Positions 34,520-43,464 of a DNA stretch of 64,000 bases are shown in pieces. A program made the position numbers and the translations under genes. The DNA comes from a bacterium ADurb.Bin243. GTDB lineage: Bacteria > Muiribacteriota > UBA9980. The stretch is from NCBI GenBank assembly GCA_002069765.1, contig MWBZ01000013.1, positions 1 to 64,000 on the forward strand, in the 5' to 3' direction. The notes beneath the pieces are model-generated. The model ran no database searches and was not told where the DNA came from. It was given only the letters and a program-made list of their open reading frames with translations. Each line of letters begins with the position of its first letter. Positions within the stretch are counted from its first letter, which is position 1.

Positions 34520-35250
34520 GAGGCAAATATTTAACTTTACTTTTTATTTTTAAAGTTTCGGAAGCGTCATATACTTTGTGTCCGTCAACCCAGGTGGCGA
34601 GGACTTTCGAATTATTTTTATCGAGTTTTTCGACCGGCGTGGTATAAAGGTCGGTTTCATAAAACTACCATATCGGCTTTATAACCCGCGTAAAGTTTTC
34701 CCGTATCGCCATAGCGTCGTGGCGGCACTGCCGGCGCTAAAACCGTGGACTATTTCCTTCACGCTGAACGGTTTATACTTTCCGGCGTGCCCGCCGCCTG
34801 TGGCCGCGTCGATTTTTTCAAGGTCGGAAAGCGTCCATGCGTCGTAATCCCTTAATAAAAAAGCGATGCCGAGCATCATTTCATCGGCCAGCGCAGCGGC
34901 TATCGAAGCCGAATCCGTACATTTGCCCAGATCGATCCCTTTCAAAAAAAGATGCCCGTTTCGGCAAGATGAACGTGGCTGGCATTAAAGCCCGGGTAAA
35001 GCGCGGCGCCTTTTAAATCGATGATCTCTATGTTCCTGAATTTTGAAGCGTCAACGTTAACCCCCTGAACGGTGTCGTTTTTAATGAGAAGATTATCGAC
35101 GCGGCGGTTGGCGTCGATATAAATAGAGCCGTTGGTAAAAAGCTTAAGCCGGCTTTTCGCGTAAATTTCAGCGTAAGCGCCGCTTAAAATTAAAATAAAC
35201 AAAAGAATTAAAACCAACCGTACCTGTTTCATGAAATTATTCATAACCAT
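34520..35250 (-). pseudogene. Decayed exported amidohydrolase
   Basis: The N-terminal 102-residue piece has a signal sequence ('LVLILLFILILSGAYAE') and the amidohydrolase start 'LFTNGSIYIDANRRVDNLLI', then 'AALYPGFNASHVHLAETG', containing the metal-binding HxH. A run of seven T (a slipped homopolymer) breaks the frame at 34953-34959; the next frame resumes 'KGIDLGKCTDSASIAAALAD'. A large internal deletion then brings in a C-terminal part ('FSVKEIVHGFSAGSAATTLW'). Another shift is needed to read 'YGDTGKLYAGYKADMVVL', and one more for 'NNSKVLATWVDGHKVYD'. This matches an Amidohydro_3-type enzyme of about 550 residues reduced to about 240 codons. Not functional. Confidence 0.8.
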
Positions 35251-35582
35251 CTTCTCGATTTAATAAAGTGTATATTTTTTTATTCTACTATAAACCGTAC
35301 GTTATATTTATAAAAATCTTACATGCAGTCATATAATAGAATTGATTTTAATAGAACAATTTAAATCAATTAAATAAAAAATGCAACAGTTTTTATTATG
35401 TTTTTAATGTTTTTTTTAGTACAAATAACTCAAAAAAGGGCCTCATGCTTTTAACGGCAAAAGGCCCTTATATCATTTTAAACGGTTGAATCGCCGGCTG
35501 GCTTATATTTTTATAAACATTATCAGGGCGGGCGGAGAAGCAATCCATTTACGCTAAAAAAACGCTCCCCGCCGCGCCTGAA
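35251..35582. other. AT-rich intergenic stretch
   Basis: No gene. It contains the upstream region of the dead amidohydrolase with an inverted repeat AATTGATTT (35340-35348) / AAATCAATT (35363-35371), the terminator of giant gene 2 (35432-35469), and a GC-rich imperfect inverted repeat at about 35527-35578. Confidence 0.6.
35432..35469 (-). terminator. Intrinsic terminator of giant lipoprotein gene 2
   Basis: Stem AAGGGCCT (35436-35443) / AGGCCCTT (35462-35469). On the minus strand it is followed by a T6 run. It lies 114 bases after the stop codon. Confidence 0.8.
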
Positions 35583-38500
35583 CTAATTTGATATCGTAAG
35601 GTTCGTCAGGCTGTGTTTTTCCCACGAACCGCCGGTAGCTGCAGAAACGCCTACATATAGATATTTTCCATCGACAAGCGTTATGCCGCTCGTTGAAAGC
35701 TTATAGGTATATGTAATTTTTGCAGTTGTCATATCATCATAATAAATTTTCCATTCACCGTTACTAGCATTGTATGTAGTTTTCACATTATGTGTTCCTT
35801 GAAACTCAGTAGTAGTATTAATTGGATTCCACGTGGCTTTTTTTGCCATCTGTTGAGACTGAAGCGAAGAATGGCCAAGAGCGGCCTGCTGATCGGCAGG
35901 ATATTTTATGCTTATGCTATGCGCCTGTGAATCATAAGGTGCGTTACGATAAGTATCGAACTCCACATAAAAGCAATTATTAATATAGCTTGTCAACCAG
36001 CCATTTCCGGGCGGCGTGTAACCGGCCAATTCTGAAGGACTATGACTGGTAACCATAAATATGATGCCGTCGGCGCCGCCGCCGAACGGAGCAGATATAT
36101 CGAACGTGTAATTCACGGTAAAGTTTTGCGTTACGTCAACTTTGTCTTTGAAAACCGCTACGCCATTCTTAGCTCCTATTGACGGAGTAAGAATCATTTC
36201 ACTTCCGCTGATACTTGCATCTTTAATCAATCCGACCGCGTTGCCGCTGAAAATGGTTCCTGCCGTGGGTGTAGCTAATTTCGAAACCGCTACGGAATCG
36301 TTCGTGCCATCCGTAGTAGTGATTGTGAAAGTATATGCCGCACCATCATTTGTTAATCCTGTTATAGTTTTTGAAGTATCAGTATTATTGCCAGTAGTCA
36401 TGTTTGCACTGGAAGGGCCGGTATAACTTATTTTTATGTCAGTGAAAACGGTATCGGCAGGGTTGGTCCAGTTTAATGTTACCTGAGCGTTGCCAACTGA
36501 TGTGATCAAACCAGCCACCGGCGACAACCCCACTTTGAATGAAGGCGGTACAGACGTGGTTATAGCGCCTTTCGACGCGGTTATGGTGTCGCCGTTTTTC
36601 GCCTTCGATATCTTGACGTTGCCCGTCCATGCGCCGTTCGTGAAATTGCCTGTAATGGTAGGCGAAATAGATGTTGTGGTATTAGTTAAACCGACCGCCG
36701 TTGCGGATTCATAAACGGAAGAATCATATAGAGAAACGGTATTGCCGCCGGCGTCTTTAGCGGTAACGGTGATCGCGAATTCCACGCCGGTTTTCTGAGG
36801 GCTACTAGCCGCTATTTCAAATTTAGCAAGAGGGAAGGCTACATTGGATTCGTTAGTTACAGCCCTCGCCGAAAAATTAGAAAGCTCTAGCCCTTCGACG
36901 CACCTGACCCCAGAGTCGCCCCTGGTATAAGCTATCTTAATAGAACTGATATCGCTGTAAATCGTTTTTGTAAGCGTTAACTCGACAATGCTCTTATCAT
37001 CGGCATTTAACGCCACGCCGGTAACGGCGTCGTTATAAGACGAGCCGAGTGTTACCGTGAATCCGCCAGGCGCCGCAGGCAGGGTCGAAGATATAGTTTT
37101 ATTGAATTTAACCAGAATTTTCGTGCCGTCCGCGCTTGTTTCGACGCTCGAAACCGAAGGCGGAACGAGAGCTATTGTATAAGCGCGCGTTTTGGTCACT
37201 GCCGTTTGCGCGACGCCGTATTCATTCACCGCGGCGGAATATATATCATAGGGCGTTCCGACACCGAGGTTCGCAAAGTTGATGTAGCCTGTAGTGTTAG
37301 CCGCGACCTCGACCGTGCCTTTAAAATTCGAAGCAAGTTCCACGTCCGAAGCGTTTTTGCCCGCTATAACCTGCGCCACGGTAGGTTCCGGCGCGTTAGA
37401 CGAGAGGCATACCGCGTAAACGATAGATTTTTTATCGACGCTCGCGCTCAGGCGCAGCGAAGTATAACCGGTCGGCTGGCCCTGCGGATAGCCCGAAGAC
37501 CATACCGGCGGCAGGTCGTCGATGGTTTTAATCTTAACGACCGTCGGATTGGCCTGCGATTCGCCGTATTCATCTTCGGCGACAGCGTATATGTCATATT
37601 CAACGGCGCTTTCAAGGCCGACGAATATATGCACGGCTTCAGAATCGGCCGCGGTCATGGTTATAACCGCCTTCATTGACGCGCTCAAAGCCGAGCCCGA
37701 CGCGTCGGCGCCGGCTTTTACCTGCGCGGCCGAAAGCGCCGCGGCGCCCGATTTCAAGCACGCCAGGTAAACCGAACCGGTTTCATTCATTTTAACCGAC
37801 GCGCTTAATTTATTAAAGTCCGGCGCGGCGGCTTTCGGATACCCCGAAGCCCATACAGGCGAGATGTTGTTAAGCGTTTTCATTTTAACTACGGCCGCCT
37901 GCGCCTGAAGATTTTCATAAAGATCTTCGGCGACAGCGTAAACCGAGTATTCTGTATTATTTGCAAGGCCGGTGAATTCGCGGATAACCGCGCCGCCGTC
38001 AAATGTGAAATCGAGCGCCGCTTTCATTCCGGCGGCGACGGCCGCGCCCGAAGCGTTCTGGCCGGCTTTTATTTGTGCCGCCGTTGGAGCGGCTTCCGAC
38101 GATTTCAGGCAGACGAGATATATCTTTCCGTCTTCGTTAATCCGCAGGCCCGCATTAAGTTTGAAATACGCCGGCGCGGAAACGGCCGGATAGCCGGAAA
38201 CCCAAACAGGAGGCGCGATGTCAGCGGCAATATATGCCTTTGAAGCAGGCGACACATTGCCGAGGATATCGGAATGGACCGCCGACACTTCCACCGTTCC
38301 AATTATAGATACGGGCGTTCCGCCCGGATTATTCAAATTAAATGAGCCGGTCGTTATGCTGCCGTTCCCGGCCGCGCCGGCTTCATAAGTTACGCCCGGA
38401 GTCGTTCCTCCGAATACCGGCGCCGCGCCGTCAATAAGGGCTCTGGCAGCCATTGTAACCGCTCCGCCGTTAGAAAGCGTCACTTTAATCGATTCGCCGT

Positions 38501-41500
38501 TTTTAAGCGTTACGCCCGGTCTTATCGTAACGGCAGGCTTTCCGCTTTCTTCTATCACGCCGGGTTTCGCGCCCGCGCCGCCGTCGCCGGCAAGAATCAT
38601 TTTAACCGGCGAGTTTAATTTGGGGCCCGCGGCGTTATAAACTTCAGAAACTGAGCTTGTATTGCCTTCGCTATCCATAAAAACAGCGGCGATCTTATCG
38701 CCCTGATTAACCGTTAGCGAGAATTCTTTATCGCCCGCAGTCAAAGCCGGACCGATATCTTTCCAGATAAGGCCGCCGTCGGTTGAAATTAAAGGCGTCA
38801 AACCCGAAACCGCTCCGCCGGAATTTTTAAATGTAATTTTTCCGTTGAACGCGTTCACGAAAAAATCGCCGTCCGCGAGTTTATTGTTGCGAGGCCTTAA
38901 GACCGGCTTAGATTTAGAAACAAGCCAGGTATTTCCAGATAGATCCGCGTAATAAAGTTCCACTTCGTCCGAAGAACCAGGCAAATAAGAAAAAGTGTTT
39001 TCATCCGGGCCGATTTTTCCTGCCTGCATTCCATTTATATAAACTAAATTACCGTTGAGTAAATTATCAGCGTTATTCACGCTAACCTTTTTCATGCCTG
39101 CATTTACCGTATAATCGCCAGCAGCCGCTCCGCTGGTAATATTATTAGCCGATTTAAGAACATAGCCGGCCGAAGCGAACGAAGCGTTGCCGGTTTTCCA
39201 TTCAAGTAAAGCTATTTTTATTTCACTTCCGGAACGTAAAAATTCAGGAAGGCTTATTTTTTGCCTTCCATCGCCGGCGACCGCTTCGGTGGAACTCCAG
39301 CCGGCCCCGCCATCAAGAGAATACAACAAATTAAAGCCGTTCAAAGAACCGTTCGAATTATCCACTTCAAGCTTTTTTTCATGCCCGAGTATCAGAAAAG
39401 CCTTATCGCCGGACGCGGCATTTACCGGCGCCCGCAAAAGCGAAACGCCTTCCTGCTGGGTAAGCGAGAAATTACCGTTTTTATCGCGCATAGCCAATTT
39501 TATTTTGCTGGTAGCCGTCATCGTAATGTTAAAATTCTGTCCGACATTTGCGCTTATTTTTCCGAGTTCTTTCCAGCTGGAGCCGTTGTCGGTGGATGCG
39601 AAAGCCGTATAACCGTCGCGGCCGCTGTCTAAATTCGTAACCGCGATCTGGCCCAGCAGAGCCTTAACGCTGAAATTGCCAAAACCCTCCGCCATGTTGC
39701 CCGGAGCTTCAACCACCGTAAACTTCGCCGCGCCGCTGACGCTTCCGTCTTTATATTCCAGCGCGATAGATATTTCACCCCACGCTGAAGGCTGGAAAGG
39801 AAGTTCGTAAGAGCGAGACGCGCCCGAAACGGTCGGCTTATTAAGCCTTACGATCTCTTTGCCGGCTATAGAAACCAGAGGAGTAATTTCAGACATGGCC
39901 GTTGCGCCGCTCTGAAAAACGATCTGATTTGAACGGCCGTCATAAATAAAATTCATGTCTCCCGCGGCCGCTGAATTGAGCGGGGCTGGTTTTACCGAAA
40001 CCCCAGCGGCGGGCTGAATATAAACATCGTCTTCGGTAATATAAGGAGTTCCATTATTGGATTTCAAATAAAAACTTACAAATTCTCCGCCCGTCCATGA
40101 AGATTTTATAAAAGATGGAACCGCAACCTTACCGGTATAACCAGGTTCCACTTTATCCATATAATACTGCATCACCGGGGTTCCGTCCCCAGTTGACGAG
40201 CCCGAATAAATGTGAATGGAAAACATGCTTTCATCAAGGTCATTCAAGCCGTCATTGAAGTTCGTAAGGATTACGGACCCGCTCGAAGCGTCAAAAGCCC
40301 ACCTGTTGTTAGATTTCAATTCGTCGATGCCGTAAGCCGGAGCCGCTATTATCTTTCCAAGACATTGAACGGAAGTTGAAATGCCTTTCTGACGGACAAA
40401 AATATATTTAACGCCGGATATGCCGCTCAAATCGACATCGGCGCCTGCTCCGCTATACCATGTGACTGGAGTTTTTTCGGAAACGCCGTCCAGGCAGTAT
40501 TCCATTGCGTCCGGAACGGCCGAAAGATAAAGTTTATTCACGCCGTTTTTTCTGAAAATATTAAAAGAGGAATTTCCCGGCCCTTTTTTAATAACGGGAA
40601 TTTCTCCTTCGTTAATATCTTTTTTACTCAGAGGATAAGAAACGGAATTTCCCGCGAGATCGGTAAAATTGACGATGAAATCGAAATCAACCGAGTCCTC
40701 GGAGCCGTCTAAATACCTCGCTATCGTCCAATTACGGGAATCGGTATTTCTTATGGTCACTGGCTTATTCATAATGGAGGCTGATAAATTTTTTACGGGC
40801 TCGTCGGTTGAAAGCGAAACCACTATCCTGTCGCCGAGCTCCGCTATGGAAGGTCCGCCGGCGTTAGATGAAACGGCCGACAATTTTTCACGACGCGGTG
40901 CGACTGTATCTTTTTTCACGCGTACGATCAATTCGCCTTTCGAATCGCCGGCGAGGCCGACGGCCGTTATTTTAATTTCACAAGTCCTGCCTTCTATAAG
41001 TTTCGATATATTTACCGGCAAAACCGCCAGGTTATTAACCGCCGGAACCGACGCTGCGCCGTTTAGAACGTTAACGCCGGAAAATGCCGCAGTTAAACGC
41101 CAGCCAGAAGCGGCTTTGACAGTGAGATCGAAGTCGGCGTTAACGGCCGTGCCGTCAATCTTAGGTTCGATTTCACTCAAAGCTGACGGAGTATCTATAG
41201 ACACTTCACCCGTTATCTCGAAAACCTCTCTGGATATGTCCGAATCGGCCATACCGTCTTTAAAGGCAATAGCATTAATCACGGTATTTTTACCTAGCAT
41301 AAAAGACGACGAATAAAGCGCGCCTTCAGAAAACGACGGAACGCTTCCGTCTAAAGTATATCGAATAGAAGCGCCAGGCGTCGCGCATGAAATAGACACG
41401 GCCTGCGGCTTGTCGTAAATACCCGCGGCAGGCCTTATTACAGGCGCGCTAACCCGTTCGAGCGGGGAATTATCTATATCGTAATACGCCGTCGTAACCG

Positions 41501-43385
41501 AAGAATCGGCCATATCAACGGCGAAGGCAACCGCGTTGAGCTCCGCGCTTTCTTTTATGAGTATGGGCTCTGAATAAAGATTGCCGACCGTTATTGCGGG
41601 TACGCTCCCATCGAGCGTATAACGGATCGAAGCGCCGGGCGTGGCCGTGGATATAGCTACAGTTTGAGCCCGGTTATAAGAACCGCCGGCGATATTGAAG
41701 CGCGGCGCGAAAACTTTCGGCGGCGGCGCCATAATACGGTAAGAAGCCTTCATGACGGAAGATTGTGAGCCATTCAAGACCGCGACGGCGTTTATTACCG
41801 CATTCGAATCAACTAAAAATTCTTTCTGATAAACCGTTCCGGCGCTCACTGAAGGCATCGAGCCGTCAGTAGTGTATCTGATAAAAGCGCCGGGCGTTTT
41901 AGTTACAAGCCCGACTTTTACGGCCTCTTCGTAGGTTCCTGCCGGCGGCTCGGCGATAGGAGCCGCTACTGAGGACGAACGCAGAATAACTACCTTCGAA
42001 GAGTCGGTCGTGGTTCTAATAATCTGTTGAGAGGTTTTTCCGTTTATACCGATAACCTTTTCGATCGAAAAACTAAAATCCTTGTCGGCCTGTTCTACAT
42101 CGGCGCGGGCGGCATATTCGGAATCGGATATTTTATAAACCGCCGCTTTACGGCCGAACATATAAACGACCGGAAGCGCCGCTAACGCCATATCGCTTTT
42201 AATACTTAGCGTAATCGTTTCGCCCGCGGCGGCCGACGACGGCGAAACGGAAACGGCCGTAATTTTGGGAGGATTCGAAACTGGTACCGCTGTAAATTTC
42301 GATTGAACGCTGTCTATAATTTTATTGGTAGAACGCGAATTAATAACCATTCCGCTTATATTAATAGAAGTGGTTAAATTGGGAACGATTTTAATTATTG
42401 AATCGTTTTTAACGCAGCCGGTAAAGCAGCTCAGCGTACCGCCTAAAAAACTGGTTTTCGATTTAAGAAGCGATGCGAGAGGTTTTTTATTATCTTTAGA
42501 TACGATGCTCGAATTAAAAACGGTATTTACCGTCGTAACCGCTTTCGAAAATTGATCGACGCTCGTCGAATCTTTAAACCAGGAGCCGACGACTTTTTGA
42601 ACGGTCGAAATATTTGTTATAGACGAATTTTTCGAAGAAAAGACCGGATTTTTTGATGTATCCTGACTGATAATCTTTTTTGCGGCCGATGAAAAAAAAT
42701 TGACGTTCGAGCTTATTTTATTTTCGATATTGGCCATCGAAAGAACGGTAGTCCGGCTGTTTAATTCAAAATCATTAATTAAAAGGTTTGTGAACCCGTA
42801 ATTAATAGCGCGCGAAACTTCTCCGGCGGATGGAACGCTCGAATCGGAAGTGAAAAAAGATTTATCGGGAAGGCATCCGAGCGGCGCCGAAAGCATAGCT
42901 ATACCTGTGCTTTTCTCCACCAGCGCGAGGGTGGCGTCAGGCGCGTTATCATTGATCGCAACGTTAATACTGTAATTCAACTTTCCGTTAGCGGCGTTTA
43001 ATTTATCGGAACTCGCGATAACGGCCCCCGAATTAACCAGCCGGACGAAGTCGCCCGCTTGTTGATAAGACGGCGCGTAAGCCGGACCGTTCATCGACGA
43101 TGCAGTCTCGGCCGCGAGCCCTCTTTGAAAATCCAGATATGATTTGTTTTCAAGCACTATGATCGAAAATTGCGATAAATCGCCTGACGGCGAAAGCGAC
43201 GAAGCGTCGATCCCGAGCGATATCGGATCGATTTCGCCTTCGAGCGTTATCGAAGGCCCGGACGCGGTTGCGTCTCCCGGAGCAGTCTGCGCTCCGCCGC
43301 CGCCTCCGCCGCAGCCGGAAAAAAATGACATAAATATTATTAACGCAATTAAAAATATTGAATTTATCGAATTTATTTTTTTCAT
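35583..43385 (-). CDS. Giant modular surface lipoprotein 2 with L-type-lectin-like tip
   Basis: About 2600 residues. I start at ATG 43385 (MKKINSINS) because GGAGG lies 7 bases upstream; a further ATG 24 bases upstream has no such site. Lipobox FFSGC, then a poly-Gly stretch. The N-terminal region and Ig-like module are related to giant lipoproteins 1 and 3. Three chitobiase/hexosaminidase-C-type repeats lie at about 475-725 ('GASIRYTLDGSVP' cores). A long series of Ig/beta modules follows, with three 'PVWxSGYP' modules at about 1723-2080. A fibronectin-like module precedes residues 2378-2600, which show L-type lectin hallmarks: 'GGGADGIIFMVTSHSP' and 'CFYVEFDTYRNAPYDSQ' (Asp and Asn ligand pattern). 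Inferred surface carbohydrate binder; sugar unknown. Confidence 0.85.
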   Translation of the reverse strand: MKKINSINSIFLIALIIFMSFFSGCGGGGGGAQTAPGDATASGPSITLEGEIDPISLGIDASSLSPSGDLSQFSIIVLENKSYLDFQRGLAAETASSMNGPAYAPSYQQAGDFVRLVNSGAVIASSDKLNAANGKLNYSINVAINDNAPDATLALVEKSTGIAMLSAPLGCLPDKSFFTSDSSVPSAGEVSRAINYGFTNLLINDFELNSRTTVLSMANIENKISSNVNFFSSAAKKIISQDTSKNPVFSSKNSSITNISTVQKVVGSWFKDSTSVDQFSKAVTTVNTVFNSSIVSKDNKKPLASLLKSKTSFLGGTLSCFTGCVKNDSIIKIVPNLTTSINISGMVINSRSTNKIIDSVQSKFTAVPVSNPPKITAVSVSPSSAAAGETITLSIKSDMALAALPVVYMFGRKAAVYKISDSEYAARADVEQADKDFSFSIEKVIGINGKTSQQIIRTTTDSSKVVILRSSSVAAPIAEPPAGTYEEAVKVGLVTKTPGAFIRYTTDGSMPSVSAGTVYQKEFLVDSNAVINAVAVLNGSQSSVMKASYRIMAPPPKVFAPRFNIAGGSYNRAQTVAISTATPGASIRYTLDGSVPAITVGNLYSEPILIKESAELNAVAFAVDMADSSVTTAYYDIDNSPLERVSAPVIRPAAGIYDKPQAVSISCATPGASIRYTLDGSVPSFSEGALYSSSFMLGKNTVINAIAFKDGMADSDISREVFEITGEVSIDTPSALSEIEPKIDGTAVNADFDLTVKAASGWRLTAAFSGVNVLNGAASVPAVNNLAVLPVNISKLIEGRTCEIKITAVGLAGDSKGELIVRVKKDTVAPRREKLSAVSSNAGGPSIAELGDRIVVSLSTDEPVKNLSASIMNKPVTIRNTDSRNWTIARYLDGSEDSVDFDFIVNFTDLAGNSVSYPLSKKDINEGEIPVIKKGPGNSSFNIFRKNGVNKLYLSAVPDAMEYCLDGVSEKTPVTWYSGAGADVDLSGISGVKYIFVRQKGISTSVQCLGKIIAAPAYGIDELKSNNRWAFDASSGSVILTNFNDGLNDLDESMFSIHIYSGSSTGDGTPVMQYYMDKVEPGYTGKVAVPSFIKSSWTGGEFVSFYLKSNNGTPYITEDDVYIQPAAGVSVKPAPLNSAAAGDMNFIYDGRSNQIVFQSGATAMSEITPLVSIAGKEIVRLNKPTVSGASRSYELPFQPSAWGEISIALEYKDGSVSGAAKFTVVEAPGNMAEGFGNFSVKALLGQIAVTNLDSGRDGYTAFASTDNGSSWKELGKISANVGQNFNITMTATSKIKLAMRDKNGNFSLTQQEGVSLLRAPVNAASGDKAFLILGHEKKLEVDNSNGSLNGFNLLYSLDGGAGWSSTEAVAGDGRQKISLPEFLRSGSEIKIALLEWKTGNASFASAGYVLKSANNITSGAAAGDYTVNAGMKKVSVNNADNLLNGNLVYINGMQAGKIGPDENTFSYLPGSSDEVELYYADLSGNTWLVSKSKPVLRPRNNKLADGDFFVNAFNGKITFKNSGGAVSGLTPLISTDGGLIWKDIGPALTAGDKEFSLTVNQGDKIAAVFMDSEGNTSSVSEVYNAAGPKLNSPVKMILAGDGGAGAKPGVIEESGKPAVTIRPGVTLKNGESIKVTLSNGGAVTMAARALIDGAAPVFGGTTPGVTYEAGAAGNGSITTGSFNLNNPGGTPVSIIGTVEVSAVHSDILGNVSPASKAYIAADIAPPVWVSGYPAVSAPAYFKLNAGLRINEDGKIYLVCLKSSEAAPTAAQIKAGQNASGAAVAAGMKAALDFTFDGGAVIREFTGLANNTEYSVYAVAEDLYENLQAQAAVVKMKTLNNISPVWASGYPKAAAPDFNKLSASVKMNETGSVYLACLKSGAAALSAAQVKAGADASGSALSASMKAVITMTAADSEAVHIFVGLESAVEYDIYAVAEDEYGESQANPTVVKIKTIDDLPPVWSSGYPQGQPTGYTSLRLSASVDKKSIVYAVCLSSNAPEPTVAQVIAGKNASDVELASNFKGTVEVAANTTGYINFANLGVGTPYDIYSAAVNEYGVAQTAVTKTRAYTIALVPPSVSSVETSADGTKILVKFNKTISSTLPAAPGGFTVTLGSSYNDAVTGVALNADDKSIVELTLTKTIYSDISSIKIAYTRGDSGVRCVEGLELSNFSARAVTNESNVAFPLAKFEIAASSPQKTGVEFAITVTAKDAGGNTVSLYDSSVYESATAVGLTNTTTSISPTITGNFTNGAWTGNVKISKAKNGDTITASKGAITTSVPPSFKVGLSPVAGLITSVGNAQVTLNWTNPADTVFTDIKISYTGPSSANMTTGNNTDTSKTITGLTNDGAAYTFTITTTDGTNDSVAVSKLATPTAGTIFSGNAVGLIKDASISGSEMILTPSIGAKNGVAVFKDKVDVTQNFTVNYTFDISAPFGGGADGIIFMVTSHSPSELAGYTPPGNGWLTSYINNCFYVEFDTYRNAPYDSQAHSISIKYPADQQAALGHSSLQSQQMAKKATWNPINTTTEFQGTHNVKTTYNASNGEWKIYYDDMTTAKITYTYKLSTSGITLVDGKYLYVGVSAATGGSWEKHSLTNLTISN

Positions 43386-43436
43386 TATCCAACCTCCATT
43401 AGAGTTCATTTATTAAAAATTTCACGCGCATAAAGG

Positions 43437-43459
43437 CGGCCGAAAACCTTTTCCGGCCG
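43437..43459 (-). other. Hairpin between giant genes 3 and 2
   Basis: Near-perfect inverted repeat CGGCCGAAAA / TTTTCCGGCCG in the 79-base gap between the two giant genes. On the minus strand only a short CCTTT follows, so it is at best a weak terminator or an mRNA processing/attenuation point that would let part of the transcription read into giant gene 2. Confidence 0.45.
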
Positions 43460-43464
43460 GTTCG

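Noticed and set aside
40669-41316. 215-codon plus-strand open frame inside giant gene 2
   Set aside because: Antisense shadow: the minus-strand frame encodes continuous Ig-like modules shared with the other giant proteins. No promoter or ribosome binding site precedes it.
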